64,000 nt of DNA from Longitalea arenae (GCF_016924755.1 NZ_JAFFJX010000022.1:1-64000), one strand, 5' to 3'. Shown: positions 25,808 through 35,563, numbered from the stretch's first letter. Notes: a model not told the origin generated them from the letters alone. Translations and numbers: made by a program.

Positions 25808-26449
25808 ATGAAAGAAAACCCGGATTATGCCCGTGATCTCATCGAGATCCGCTCCATGATGGAGCGTTCTACCAAGTTTCTGTCACTCTCCGGTTTGGCA
25901 GGCGTAATGGCTGGTCTGTACGCATTGGCAGGCGCCTGGCTCGCCTACCAGGTACTTGATTTTGATCCTTCAGCATTAGTATATAATAATATTTCATTAG
26001 AAAATATATCGCCCGCGTTGCTCGGAGTTATTGTTGTAGCCATTGCGGTGTTGATCCTGGCCCTGGGCACGGCTGTTTTCCTTTCCTGGCGAAAGGCACA
26101 TAAAAGTGGTGAGAAATTCTGGAATGCCACTACCAGGCGGGTAATAAATGCCATGGCCGTTCCGCTTATTGCTGGCGGCTTATTAATCCTGGCGCTGATC
26201 GCCAAAGGATTGATCGGTTTTATGGCTCCCCTTTCCCTGCTGTTTTACGGACTGGCCCTGTTCAATGCCAGTAAGTTCACCTATGAAGAGGTGAAATATA
26301 TGGGATTGATTGAAATAGCCCTGGGTTTGATCAGTTCATTTTATATAACATATGGCACTTTGTGCTGGGCCCTGGGTTTCGGCGGGGTGCATATTATTTA
26401 CGGCATTTATTTGCATTACAAGTACGAGAAACGTGAAAATATCAATTAA
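25808..26449 (+). CDS. Membrane protein, operon partner of winged-helix regulator
   Basis: 213 aa. A soluble N-terminus (ARDLIEIRSMMERSTKFLSLSG) precedes about six membrane segments, near 28-47, 68-95, 118-140, 142-160, 165-185 and 185-205. The N-terminal 'RSMMERSTKFLSLSGLAGVMAGLYA' region is typical of a small Bacteroidota membrane family that sits next to a winged-helix gene. Function is unknown. Its 3' end overlaps the regulator start (GTG at 26433) by 17 bp, indicating translational coupling. Confidence 0.8.
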   Translation: MKENPDYARDLIEIRSMMERSTKFLSLSGLAGVMAGLYALAGAWLAYQVLDFDPSALVYNNISLENISPALLGVIVVAIAVLILALGTAVFLSWRKAHKSGEKFWNATTRRVINAMAVPLIAGGLLILALIAKGLIGFMAPLSLLFYGLALFNASKFTYEEVKYMGLIEIALGLISSFYITYGTLCWALGFGGVHIIYGIYLHYKYEKRENIN

Positions 26450-26732
26450 TGGTTTACATAAAGCTTTTGAAAGCAGGACCAGGCTTGGTATTATGTCGGT
26501 ACTGGCTGTTAATGATAAGCTTGACTTCAATTCCCTGAAAGATTATTTCGATATCTCCGATGGCAAGCTGGCCAGCCAGTTAAAGGTCCTGGAAAAAGAA
26601 GGGTTTATCAGCGTTAAGAAATCATTTATTGGCAAAAAACCGAACACGAAGTACTTCATGACAAAAGCAGGCAAAAAAGCGTTCAACGATCACCTGAAAA
26701 CATTGGAAAAATTAATTAAATCACAGAAATAA
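26433..26732 (+). CDS. Winged-helix regulator (PF13601-like)
   Basis: 99 aa from GTG 26433, chosen because VKISINGLHKAFESRTRLGIM is the usual N-terminus of this family. An ATG-like earlier start would read through the upstream membrane gene. Helices 2-3 LDFNSLKDYFDISDGKLASQLKVLEKEG, wing FISVKKSFIGKKPNTKYFMT. It probably binds the two ACTTTG-n5-CAAAGT sites flanking this module, which would be autoregulation and control of the next operon. The coupling with the membrane gene suggests a sensor-regulator pair. Confidence 0.88.
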   Translation: MKISINGLHKAFESRTRLGIMSVLAVNDKLDFNSLKDYFDISDGKLASQLKVLEKEGFISVKKSFIGKKPNTKYFMTKAGKKAFNDHLKTLEKLIKSQK

Positions 26733-26826
26733 ATGATCATCCAAAAAACAGAAAAGACCGGTATAAAGGTGCAACAGGCATCCCAACTACCCAGGAACGG
26801 ATGATATTAATTTTTTTTGTCCATAC

Positions 26827-26849
26827 ACTTTGTATTTCAAAGTTCTTTC
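26827..26849 (+). promoter_or_regulatory. Palindromic operator 2
   Basis: ACTTTG-TATTT-CAAAGT (26827-26843) then TCTTTC. It matches operator 1 in both arms, spacer length and the downstream TTTC. It lies 33 bp before the start of the next membrane gene (26877). Confidence 0.7.
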
Positions 26850-26876
26850 AAAACAACAACAATAAAAACAATAATC

Positions 26877-27212
26877 ATGACATCAAAAAACAGTTCAACC
26901 ATGCAGCAAAACCCCGCTTCCCTCACTAAACGAATGCTGACAGGCGCAGTCATTGGTTTAGCGCTGATCTCCCTCTTCCTGCTCACAGCAGGCGAACCTA
27001 ATCCTGAATGGCCTAAATTATGGCGCATAAGACCTCTGATCATAGTACCGTTGGCCGGCGCCATGGGTGGTTTATGCAATTACTTCATTGTTCAATATCA
27101 TAACCGGCTGGGTTTGCATAAAGCCATAGCAGTGATCATCAGTATAGTCGTATTCATCGTTGGCATCTGGCTGGGCACTGTTTTAGGGTTGGATGGCACC
27201 TACTGGAATTAA
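26877..27212 (+). CDS. Small membrane protein, unknown function
   Basis: 111 aa from ATG 26877, the first residue of MTSKNSSTMQQNPASLTK. The frame is open earlier but overlaps operator 2. Three membrane segments: about 23-40 (AVIGLALISLFLLTAG), 50-70 and 82-105 (AVIISIVVFIVGIWLGTVLG). It starts the operon that continues into the DUF4153 protein 41 bp later. No family recognised. Confidence 0.75.
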   Translation: MTSKNSSTMQQNPASLTKRMLTGAVIGLALISLFLLTAGEPNPEWPKLWRIRPLIIVPLAGAMGGLCNYFIVQYHNRLGLHKAIAVIISIVVFIVGIWLGTVLGLDGTYWN

Positions 27213-27253
27213 TACCTGCATAAACAATATCCTGCATTTCTAAACAGCAACTT

Positions 27254-28498
27254 ATGAAAGAAGAGATCCTTGCTCACCTGAATGATCCCAGGCAGCTGGA
27301 AAGATTGTACAGAACGAATAAAACGCCTTTCAAGCGGGCATTCAGCGCCCTGTATCCGGAGCTCAGCGGCAACCCGCTCGCTGAATACTGGCATGAAAGA
27401 CTGCATTACGAAAGCGATGAAATCAACCGGGCCAGCCGCAAAGAACTGCTCTTTGTGATCATTGCCATCCTGGTGGCCGGCTCGATCGCCAAACTGCCGG
27501 CAATACTTGCTTTAGATGAAGAGTTCTTCTATTCGCGCAATGCCGGCTTTATCATCTTCCCGGTACTCTCTGCTTATTTCGCGTGGAAGACTAAGTTATC
27601 AACCGCTGTAATAGCTTTTATCGGTTGCACAACCCTTGCTGCTTTACTCTTTATCAATTGGCTTCCTGGTAATAATAACAGCGACAGTGTAGTGCTGTCT
27701 TGTATTCACCTGCTCCTGATCCTGTGGTTCTTAACAGGTCTTGCTTTTGTTGGTGCACCGGCTGACAATACAGAAAAGCGGCTTCACTTTTTAAGTTATA
27801 ACGGCGACCTGCTGGTGATGACAACCCTCATTGTGATCGCAGGCGGCATCTTAAGCGGTGTAACCATTGGCTTATTTTCCCTGATCGGCCTGCGCATTGA
27901 AGAATGGTATATGCAGAATGTTGTTGTATTTGGCCTTCCTGCCGCCCCCATTATCGGCACTTTTCTCACGCAAACCAATCCCCAGCTCGTTGGAAAGGTA
28001 TCACCGGTGATTGCCAAAATATTCAGTCCGCTCGTATTACTAATGCTGGTCATTTATCTTACAGCCATTATTTACTCGGGAAAAGACCCTTACAACGATC
28101 GCGAATTTTTACTGGTCTTCAATGTGCTGCTGATCGGTGTCATGGCCATCATCTTCTTTTCAGTTGCGGAAACAACCCGGATAACCAAAAGTAAAGCCGA
28201 AGTGTGGGTGCTTACCCTCTTATCTGTTGTAACGCTTATCGTTAATGGCATTGCGCTGTCTGCCATATTGTTCCGGATCTCTGCCTGGGGCTTAACGCCC
28301 AACAGGGCCGCCGTGCTGGGTAGCAATCTGCTTATCCTGATCCATCTTTTGTTGGTGACTGGCCAGCTTAACAGGGTACTCACAAAGAAAACGGACATCA
28401 GCGGCGTTGGAAAAGTGATTGCATGGTACCTGCCTGTTTACTGCCTGTGGGCCCTATGCGTTACCTTTTTATTTCCATTCCTGTTTGCATATCGGTAA
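27254..28498 (+). CDS. DUF4153 multi-spanning membrane protein
   Basis: 414 aa. The soluble N-terminus (DPRQLERLYRTNKTPFKRAF...YWHERLHYE) and the many membrane segments (about 10, from residue 65 to the end) match DUF4153. Function is not established. DUF4153 genes often lie near PF13601-type winged-helix regulators in Bacteroidota, as here. Downstream of operator 2 and the small membrane gene. Confidence 0.88.
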   Translation: MKEEILAHLNDPRQLERLYRTNKTPFKRAFSALYPELSGNPLAEYWHERLHYESDEINRASRKELLFVIIAILVAGSIAKLPAILALDEEFFYSRNAGFIIFPVLSAYFAWKTKLSTAVIAFIGCTTLAALLFINWLPGNNNSDSVVLSCIHLLLILWFLTGLAFVGAPADNTEKRLHFLSYNGDLLVMTTLIVIAGGILSGVTIGLFSLIGLRIEEWYMQNVVVFGLPAAPIIGTFLTQTNPQLVGKVSPVIAKIFSPLVLLMLVIYLTAIIYSGKDPYNDREFLLVFNVLLIGVMAIIFFSVAETTRITKSKAEVWVLTLLSVVTLIVNGIALSAILFRISAWGLTPNRAAVLGSNLLILIHLLLVTGQLNRVLTKKTDISGVGKVIAWYLPVYCLWALCVTFLFPFLFAYR

Positions 28499-28533
28499 AG
28501 GCTGAAAGTGCGGCTGTAATGATCGCCTGCTGC

Positions 28534-28590
28534 ACACTTATCGGTCAAAATAACACGCTTATCGACCAAAACAACACACTTATTAATTAA
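28534..28590. repeat. Short tandem direct repeat
   Basis: Three near-copies of ACAC-xCTTATCG-xxCAAAA, the last reduced to ACACACTTATTAATTAA, with a period of about 20 bp. They lie between the DUF4153 gene and the next gene and may be a regulatory array or polymerase-slippage product. Confidence 0.5.
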
Positions 28591-28695
28591 CTATCTGCTA
28601 ATCTAAAAATCTGATTTAGTTTTACACCTTGACCATTTAAATGCATACTGTTGTAAATCGTTACAAAACGTGCGAAACTAAAAAGGAAGGGCTGC

Positions 28696-29952
28696 ATGAA
28701 TCTGGCAGATAAGATGACATTACTGCAAACTACATGGAATATAGAAGGAAGCTCATATGCCAAAGAAATAAATGCCAAAATAGCCTTAGGCGAAGTACAT
28801 GGCGATGAGAACCTGAAGGGTCCTGAACCTGCAGACAACAGGAATGAACTGGCCCCATTGATACTCTCTCTTTTAAAAAAAGCCAACAAAGAAAATACTA
28901 CCCCGGCCTTCAGAGCCATGTTCCCGCCGGCGTACGCGCCATTCGTGCATATCATCCAGGAACAGGGACAGTGCATAGAGAATTTGTGCTACATAAACTA
29001 TAATAAAATAGCATTCGTTATTGGTACTGCTTATGAAAAAAGAAAAGCATACACTTTAACCAACAGCAGCATCCAGGAACTGCCTGCAACCATCCAGTCG
29101 ATCGGCCGGTCTCATCAGAATGAGATCTATGCTATAGCAGAAGAAAGCACCGTAACTACCTATAAAGGTTGGCAAGGCAAAAAAATAGCTGCATTCAAAG
29201 TTCCCATCGCAAATTACCTGGCAGTCTCCCAGGTAATTCCTTTTAATGACGGCTTATCAGTATTGCTGATCTCCCCCGAAGGCATTTACCTGCTTACCAC
29301 AAATGGCCACTCTTTGATCCATCCGGCGCCCGATGCAGAAGATGATGAATGGACACCCGAGATCGATATGGAACATGCCGCTTTATCTTATGACAATTCT
29401 TTCATAGTAGCAGGTGATCAAAATTCGGCGCACCGGATCTTAAACCGCAATGGCCGTGAGCTCGCAGTCATTGATGCGTTATCATCGTATCCTCATTATG
29501 CATTGTTCTCGAAAGACGGACAACAGGCCATATTGAATTCCTGCCATTCTTATAATGGTATTTCTATAAGTGTTCCTGCCAACAATTGGCAGGCTTTGTC
29601 AACAGGCGCCCGAAAAGAAGGACCGCCCTATACCGTTATTGATAAGACAGGCCGGGTATATGCAGCGGTATCTGCCTCCGGCTATTATATCCTGGGCGAT
29701 GCCAGTGGCTTCATAAAAGCTTTTGACAATAAAGGCAAATATCTATGGCAACACTTTTTAGGCTCCACGATTTCAAGCATGGCGATGTCTGATGACGAAA
29801 AAACCCTCTGGGTGGCTTCCTGTTCGGGTATGATCCATAAACTTACCCTTAATGGCGGCCGGCGCGACGACCATACTATTGGCAATGGCGATCATTATGA
29901 AGAATTCAGGATCATTTTCTGGAAAAATGAACCCCAGCCCCTGGTCTGGTAA
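28696..29952 (+). CDS. Cytoplasmic beta-propeller-like protein, unknown function
   Basis: 418 aa without a signal peptide. Start ATG 28696, preceded by AAGGAAGG as ribosome site. After a helical N-terminal 80 residues, repeated units occur such as GRVYAAVSASGYYILGDASGFIKAFDNKG and DDEKTLWVASCSGMIHKLTLNGG, with the pattern of WD40/PQQ-type propeller blades. Residues 140-400 hold about six of these. It may be a binding scaffold. I do not recognise the family. Confidence 0.72.
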   Translation: MNLADKMTLLQTTWNIEGSSYAKEINAKIALGEVHGDENLKGPEPADNRNELAPLILSLLKKANKENTTPAFRAMFPPAYAPFVHIIQEQGQCIENLCYINYNKIAFVIGTAYEKRKAYTLTNSSIQELPATIQSIGRSHQNEIYAIAEESTVTTYKGWQGKKIAAFKVPIANYLAVSQVIPFNDGLSVLLISPEGIYLLTTNGHSLIHPAPDAEDDEWTPEIDMEHAALSYDNSFIVAGDQNSAHRILNRNGRELAVIDALSSYPHYALFSKDGQQAILNSCHSYNGISISVPANNWQALSTGARKEGPPYTVIDKTGRVYAAVSASGYYILGDASGFIKAFDNKGKYLWQHFLGSTISSMAMSDDEKTLWVASCSGMIHKLTLNGGRRDDHTIGNGDHYEEFRIIFWKNEPQPLVW

Positions 29953-30076
29953 TTCTGGGTAAAATCATACCCTGCATCCTGGCAACTGTAAAAAAAATTC
30001 CTGCATCCGTTTCCTTCCCCCAAAGCCGCCTGATGGCATAATTATAGGTGCTTTTCTACACTAAAAATGTTATGTC

Positions 30077-30970
30077 ATGAGTACAACAGTAAAAGCACCT
30101 AAGCAAAACCCGGTGGATAAATATCCGCAACCTCCTTATCCTGCACAGGAGCAGGAAATGCCGGGTACAGAACAAAAGATGGATCCAAAACCAGACCATG
30201 GCGAAACTACCTACAAAGGCAGTGGCAAACTAACGGGCCGCAAAGCATTGATCACCGGTGGTGATTCTGGTATTGGTAAAGCAGTAGCTATTGCTTTTGC
30301 GCGTGAAGGCGCAGATGTGCTGATATCCTATTTAAACGAGGAAGAAGATGCAAAGGAAACCGCTGAGTATGTGCAACAGGCAGGCCGGAAAGCGGTATTG
30401 ATGCCGGGAGATATCAGCAATGAAGCGCATTGTATACAATTGGTAGAAAGAACCATCCAGGAATTTGGCCAGATAGACATAATCGTGAACAATGCAGCTT
30501 ACCAGATGGAACATTCCTCCTTACAGGAAATCACCACGGAAGAATGGGAATATACTTTCCGCACCAACCTTACGGCCATATTCCATATCTGTAAAGCAGC
30601 AGAACCACATTTGAAACCAGGCAGCTCAGTCATCAACACATCTTCAGTAAATGCCTATACGCCTAATAAATCCCTGATGCCTTATGCCGTTACAAAAGGC
30701 GCAATACAGAACTTCACGGCAACACTGGCGCAATTATGGGGCGAGAAAGGCATCCGGGTAAATTGCGTGGCGCCTGGTCCGGTATGGACACCATTGATAC
30801 CCGGTAGTTTTTCGGGCGACAGGGTAAAAGAATTCGGCAGTAAAACACCTTTGAAAAGGGCTGGCCAACCCGCTGAACTGGCGCCTGTATATGTATTACT
30901 GGCTTCAGAAGAAGCTAGCTATATATCAGGCGCTACCGTTCAGGTAACGGGTGGTATGCCAACTATCTAA
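30077..30970 (+). CDS. Stress-type SDR oxidoreductase (YdaD/YhdF group)
   Basis: 297 aa. The long N-terminus (about 50 residues, NPVDKYPQPPYPAQEQEMPG) is typical of the general-stress SDR group. Cofactor motif TGGDSGIG at 60-67, NNAA at 138-141, catalytic Ser190, Tyr203 and Lys207 (YAVTK). C-terminal CVAPGPVWTPL. NADP(H) preference is expected. Followed by a very strong terminator. Physiological substrate unknown. Confidence 0.94.
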   Translation: MSTTVKAPKQNPVDKYPQPPYPAQEQEMPGTEQKMDPKPDHGETTYKGSGKLTGRKALITGGDSGIGKAVAIAFAREGADVLISYLNEEEDAKETAEYVQQAGRKAVLMPGDISNEAHCIQLVERTIQEFGQIDIIVNNAAYQMEHSSLQEITTEEWEYTFRTNLTAIFHICKAAEPHLKPGSSVINTSSVNAYTPNKSLMPYAVTKGAIQNFTATLAQLWGEKGIRVNCVAPGPVWTPLIPGSFSGDRVKEFGSKTPLKRAGQPAELAPVYVLLASEEASYISGATVQVTGGMPTI

Positions 30971-30987
30971 AACTATTATTAAATGAG

Positions 30988-31027
30988 ACAGGCAGGCGAT
31001 GCAATGCACAGCCTGCCTGTTTTGTTT
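30988..31027 (+). terminator. Rho-independent terminator
   Basis: Perfect 10-bp arms ACAGGCAGGC and GCCTGCCTGT, 13-nt loop, followed by a T-rich tract. 17 bp after the SDR stop. Confidence 0.9.
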
Positions 31028-31049
31028 GTTAACCAATGGGATAACTCCC

Positions 31050-31373
31050 TTAAGGCTTTGTTGGCCGATCTTCCTCCTGCGAGGGATCAGCATCCACTTT
31101 CTTTCCTTTTAAATTATTACCGGTCACCAAGTCACCCTCTCCACGTCCTTCACCCGGCGCTTTGTCTATATCCTGTTTGTTACGGTTCTCTTCCTGTGTA
31201 TTTTGCCATTCATCCGCAGCTGATCCGGTCATATCGTTCTCTTTCACATCCTCTTCATCCAACCTTTGCGAAGCATCTACGAACAATTCATTTCCTTCCT
31301 GGCGCTCCAGCTGCGTATGGTCTGCCTTGTTCCTGGCTTCGGCATTGTCTGCTTTATTTTTTTGATGTTGCAT
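31050..31373 (-). CDS. Small very hydrophilic protein, stress-protein-like
   Basis: 107 aa from ATG 31373. Rich in Glu, Asp, Asn, Gln and Lys (GRGEGDLVTGNNLKGKKVDADPSQEEDRP) with no hydrophobic core. Intrinsically disordered proteins of this type in Bacteroidota are often stress-induced. It is convergent with the stress SDR, which supports that idea. No conserved motif. Function inferred only from composition. Confidence 0.6.
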   Translation of the reverse strand: MQHQKNKADNAEARNKADHTQLERQEGNELFVDASQRLDEEDVKENDMTGSAADEWQNTQEENRNKQDIDKAPGEGRGEGDLVTGNNLKGKKVDADPSQEEDRPTKP

Positions 31374-31733
31374 AATCAAATATTTTAGCTGATATCAATA
31401 AAGCAGCAAAAGCCAGACCACCGGCAGCTGCTTTTCCCTTGTTTATAATGGGTATTTGCTTCTACATGGAACCCGAGGCCGGTTCATCATCATTACCCGC
31501 CATCGTTATCTTAAGATGAAATTAATGTTATCAAATCTGTTGCTGTATACATTCGTTCAGGCACATCCTATTTTCGCAGCTCAATACGCTAACTGTTCAT
31601 GGAAATTTCTATCCTGCAAACAGTAGTACCAACTGATTGCTTCCACGTCTATGACAAGTATGACCATGTATAAGCCCTGATAAGATCCCGCGGAAATCTA
31701 AATTTTCTTACATACATTAAAGTAACCCACCAA
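31374..31733. other. Intergenic, no gene seen
   Basis: 360 bp between the small hydrophilic gene and the Oar-like receptor. No ORF with support, no clear hairpin. It must contain the promoters of both divergent genes. Confidence 0.4.
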
Positions 31734-34700
31734 ATGAAGAAACCATTCATTGCAATGCTGTTATTCCTGCTATTGGCAAGCGTAACAGGCAACAAACTAA
31801 TTGCACAGACCACCCAGGCTTCCATCATTGGCGTAATCACCGATGAGAACAAAAAACCTGTTCAGGGAGCCAGCGTACAACTGACCAACGAATCAACCGG
31901 ATTTACAACGGCAACACTTACCAATGCAAAAGGCGAGTACATCTTTAAAGAGCTGCCCCTGGGCGGTCCTTATACCATCAAAGCTACCTTTGTTGGCTAT
32001 GGTGAACAGAAGCGTACCGATTATTCATTGAACCAGGGTGATCTGTTGCGGGTAAACATAAGCATGCAGGTTTCTGCCGCCAGCATGAATGAAGTTACCG
32101 TAACTGCTACGGGCCAGCGGAAAAAAACGGAAAACTTTGGCGCCGCTACTTCTGTCACAGCCCGTGACATCTCCCGGTTGCCCGTAAATGGCCGTAACTT
32201 CACCTCATTGATCGACCTCTCGCCCCTGAGCAGTGGCAACAGTCTGAGTGGTCAATTGGGTTCTTCTACCAATATTACCATCGATGGCACATCGGCTAAA
32301 AATCCTACCAGCAGCAGCGGCACCAATAACCGTATCGGCGGCCCCTACGCCATGTCGATGGAAGCCATCCGGGAATTTAAGGTTGTTACGAACCAGTACG
32401 ATGTTACCTTTGGCCGCAGCGGCGGCGGCACCATCAGCACGGTTACCAAGTCAGGTACCAATACATTATCAGGTAGCGCTTTCATGTTCAGCCGGGCCGA
32501 CTGGTTATCGAGTAAATATGATATGCGCGGCAACCGCCGGTTTAATGATTTCTCCACTAACCAGTATGGCTTTTCTGTAGGCGGTCCCATTATTAAGAAC
32601 AAAGCTCATTTCTTTATTGCCTGGGACCGCCAGGATGATGCCCGGCCTTTACAGATCGCAGATATACAAACAACGGCTGATGAAAGACGTTTCAATATTT
32701 CGAGAACTACGCTCAACCGCTTTATGGACATCGCCAGAAGCAAATATGGCGTATCAGATGCACCGCAAACCGGTTCATTCGATAAGAAAAGACATACCGA
32801 TGCCGCCTTCCTGCGGGTTGACTGGCAGCTGAACGAAAAGAACCTGCTTACCCTTCGTAATAATTATGTGAACGACCGCGCTCCCCTCGGCCGCGATGAC
32901 AATACTGCCATTAACCTCTACGAAGTGTATGCCGATGCCCACGCCTGGAATAACAGTTTCCTCGCTACATTACGTACCGTGGTGAATTCCAAGCTGACCA
33001 ATGAATTGAAATTACAACACCTCTATACTTTTGAAGAAAGTACGCCCGGTAGCCAGCTGCCAAAACAAAATATTCCCCGGGCTATTGTAGAGCGTATTGA
33101 AAGTCCCGTGGAGGGCTCTACTTTAAGAACCAATATTCAATTGGGCGGTCAACGGTATTCACCCGAACATTTTTACAACAATGTGCTTCAACTGGTAAAT
33201 AACGTGTACTATAATACGAACAAGTTCAATTATACGTTCGGCACCGATATCCAGTACACCCATATGAACTCTTTATATGGCAGTGAAATGAACGGCCGCT
33301 TCTATTTTATCGGTCTTAACAATTTCGAGAATCTTACGCCTTACCGTTATGCACGCGAAGTAGCATTGGAAGACGATCCCAGTGTAAACCAGAACATTCT
33401 GAATGCGGCCTTATACGCCCAGATGAAAACGCAATTATCGCCCGGCCTTGAAATGACAGCCGGTATCCGGGCCGACTACACCAACTACTTTAACAAACCT
33501 AATTTCAACCAGGTGGTGTTCGACGACCTGGGCCTGGTTACCAACCGCTCACTCGGAACCTTCCAGATCCAGCCGCGCATCCAGTTCAACTGGGATATCA
33601 ATGAAAAACACCGCGATTACCTGCGCCTGGGCGCCGGCGTTTTTGGCTCTGATATAAATAATTACGCCATGATCAATAACATGGTGTTCGATGGAACTAA
33701 AGTAATGTCAGTAGATATTCAGTCGGGAATTCCTACCCCTGATTTCCCGGGCTATCGCAACGATCCTTCCACTGCGCCAGGGAAGGACCTGCTCAACCAG
33801 GCCGTTCCCACCATCAACATGAATGGCAAGGATGCACGCATTCCGGTTGTATATAAAGCCAATGCTTCTTACAGCCGTTTTATTACCAATAACCTGAAAA
33901 TGGGTGTAACCGTGTATGCAACGCTTGCCCGCAACAACTATATGTATGTTGACAAGAACATGGCCGATGAGCCGTTTTTCCGTTTATCGGAAGAAGGCAA
34001 CCGGGGCGTATACGTTCCTGCCAGTTCCATCAATAAGACCAATGGGGCAACCGACTGGATGAGAGGCCGCAAAAGCCTTAACGTAGGCCGCGTGCTGGAA
34101 CTGAACAGCGAAGGTAAAATAAACCAGTTCGCGATTGTTGTGGATGGTACCTGGCGTTATTTCCGCGATGGCGAAGTGTCCTGGAGCTATACCTGGAACG
34201 ATTCTAAGGACAATACTTCTTATAATGGCGACGTAGCCAATACCGCTACCCTGTCGCTTATGGTGGAGGATGACCCACGCAACCTTAGCAAAATGTCTTA
34301 TTCCGATGGTCATTTCCGGCATAAAGTAGTATTTTACGGTACATTGCCAACTTTTTTTGGGGTCAGTGTAGGGGTTCGCTACTCGGGCATTGGCGGCACA
34401 CGTTACTCATTAGCCGTAGATGGCAACGTGAATGGCGACTTTGTAGCCTCCAATGATCTCGCATACATTTTCGATATCAATGATCCCAAGGTTGCAGAGA
34501 AATACCGCAACGGCATAAATACCATCCTGGATAATCCGAACGCCAGCAAGAGCCTCAAAACCTATGTGAGAAAAAGCATCGGTGGAATTGCTGAACGTAA
34601 TGGTGGTATCAACCGCTTTAATGGGGTATGGGACGTACGCGTGGCTAAGAAGTTCAATGTATGGAAAAAGCAATACATTGAATTATCCGGCGACATCTTC

Positions 34701-34898
34701 AACCTGGAGAACCTGCTCAACAAAAGCTGGGGCGCCAGCAAGAACCTGGGCAAACAGAATATCTATTCTATTAATCCCACCACCGGCTTTAACGACGTAA
34801 CGCAGAATTTCAATTACAATGTAAACAGCAATATAGGTATAATAAATCCCGGTGGCAATCCCTGGCAGATCCAGGTAGGGATCCGTTATGGCTTCTAA
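31734..34898 (+). CDS. Oar-like TonB-dependent outer membrane receptor
   Basis: 1054 aa. Signal peptide (MKKPFIAMLLFLLLASVTGN...), then a carboxypeptidase-regulatory-like domain (about 28-112: SIIGVITDENKKPVQGASVQL), the plug starting VTVTATGQRKKTENFG (with the NGRNFTSLIDLSP and NITIDGTSA blocks), and a long 22-strand barrel ending WQIQVGIRYGF. The terminal aromatic residue suits an outer membrane barrel. Oar-type receptors lack a partner SusD. The ligand could be a peptide or protein (inference). It is monocistronic with a strong terminator. Confidence 0.93.
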   Translation: MKKPFIAMLLFLLLASVTGNKLIAQTTQASIIGVITDENKKPVQGASVQLTNESTGFTTATLTNAKGEYIFKELPLGGPYTIKATFVGYGEQKRTDYSLNQGDLLRVNISMQVSAASMNEVTVTATGQRKKTENFGAATSVTARDISRLPVNGRNFTSLIDLSPLSSGNSLSGQLGSSTNITIDGTSAKNPTSSSGTNNRIGGPYAMSMEAIREFKVVTNQYDVTFGRSGGGTISTVTKSGTNTLSGSAFMFSRADWLSSKYDMRGNRRFNDFSTNQYGFSVGGPIIKNKAHFFIAWDRQDDARPLQIADIQTTADERRFNISRTTLNRFMDIARSKYGVSDAPQTGSFDKKRHTDAAFLRVDWQLNEKNLLTLRNNYVNDRAPLGRDDNTAINLYEVYADAHAWNNSFLATLRTVVNSKLTNELKLQHLYTFEESTPGSQLPKQNIPRAIVERIESPVEGSTLRTNIQLGGQRYSPEHFYNNVLQLVNNVYYNTNKFNYTFGTDIQYTHMNSLYGSEMNGRFYFIGLNNFENLTPYRYAREVALEDDPSVNQNILNAALYAQMKTQLSPGLEMTAGIRADYTNYFNKPNFNQVVFDDLGLVTNRSLGTFQIQPRIQFNWDINEKHRDYLRLGAGVFGSDINNYAMINNMVFDGTKVMSVDIQSGIPTPDFPGYRNDPSTAPGKDLLNQAVPTINMNGKDARIPVVYKANASYSRFITNNLKMGVTVYATLARNNYMYVDKNMADEPFFRLSEEGNRGVYVPASSINKTNGATDWMRGRKSLNVGRVLELNSEGKINQFAIVVDGTWRYFRDGEVSWSYTWNDSKDNTSYNGDVANTATLSLMVEDDPRNLSKMSYSDGHFRHKVVFYGTLPTFFGVSVGVRYSGIGGTRYSLAVDGNVNGDFVASNDLAYIFDINDPKVAEKYRNGINTILDNPNASKSLKTYVRKSIGGIAERNGGINRFNGVWDVRVAKKFNVWKKQYIELSGDIFNLENLLNKSWGASKNLGKQNIYSINPTTGFNDVTQNFNYNVNSNIGIINPGGNPWQIQVGIRYGF

Positions 34899-34917
34899 AT
34901 TATAGCTAGTAAAAATC

Positions 34918-34963
34918 AGCGGCGCAGCTGGCAGAATGTATTCTGCAAAGCTGCGCCGCTTTT
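34918..34963 (+). terminator. Strong rho-independent terminator
   Basis: Long stem: outer arms AGCGGCGCAGC / AGCTGCGCCGCT, inner arms GCAGAAT / ATTCTGC, then a T-rich end. 19 bp after the receptor stop. Confidence 0.9.
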
Positions 34964-34999
34964 CATTTAAAGTTTAGCTTTCTGAAAAAAGTAAAAGCA

Positions 35000-35563
35000 C
35001 TATTTATGTCTGAACTGGTAAAAAAGTCCTATCTGCCAAACACGGTTCTGCCAATCGGTCGTGTTGCTTTTAGTTACATCGGTAAGCCCCAGGTTATAAC
35101 GTGCATCCACACCTAATCCATTGCGGCCAAGATAGCCCGCGCCAAAGCTCCAGGAAAAATCGGCATTGCTCAGGTTGTCTACATCCGTTTCTATATCTCC
35201 TCTATCCCATTCCGATGTGGTTAAGATACCCAATTGCGGTCCGGTTTGTAATCTGAATCCATTACCAAACATGTACTGCGCCAATACAGGTACATTAATG
35301 TAATTCAATTTGAGTTTGTCGTTGCCAAATTCAGCGCCCTGTGTGCTATACACTATTTCAGGCTGAATGGCAAATGCACGGGTCACATGAATATGGGCCA
35401 AACCGCCTATATGAAATCCGGTTCTGGCCTCTGCATTATTATCGGCAGCATCATCATTCAGGTTGGCAAAATTAACACCGCCTTTGATCCCATACTCAAC
35501 ATGCTGCGCGATGGCAGCGTTGATCAGCAATAACAGCATTGCTGAAAAAATGATTCTCTTCAT
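35000..35563 (-). CDS. Outer membrane beta-barrel (PorT-like) protein
   Basis: 187 aa. Signal peptide MKRIIFSAMLLLLINAAIAQ, then an eight-strand small barrel pattern (YGIKGGVNFANL, VNVPVLAQYMF-like INVPVLAQYMF, GPQLGIL, WQIGLFYQFRHK) as in the PorT/outer membrane beta-barrel family. Role is structural or unknown. It is convergent with the Oar receptor terminator. The terminal RHK is unusual, but an aromatic F precedes it. Confidence 0.88.
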   Translation of the reverse strand: MKRIIFSAMLLLLINAAIAQHVEYGIKGGVNFANLNDDAADNNAEARTGFHIGGLAHIHVTRAFAIQPEIVYSTQGAEFGNDKLKLNYINVPVLAQYMFGNGFRLQTGPQLGILTTSEWDRGDIETDVDNLSNADFSWSFGAGYLGRNGLGVDARYNLGLTDVTKSNTTDWQNRVWQIGLFYQFRHK

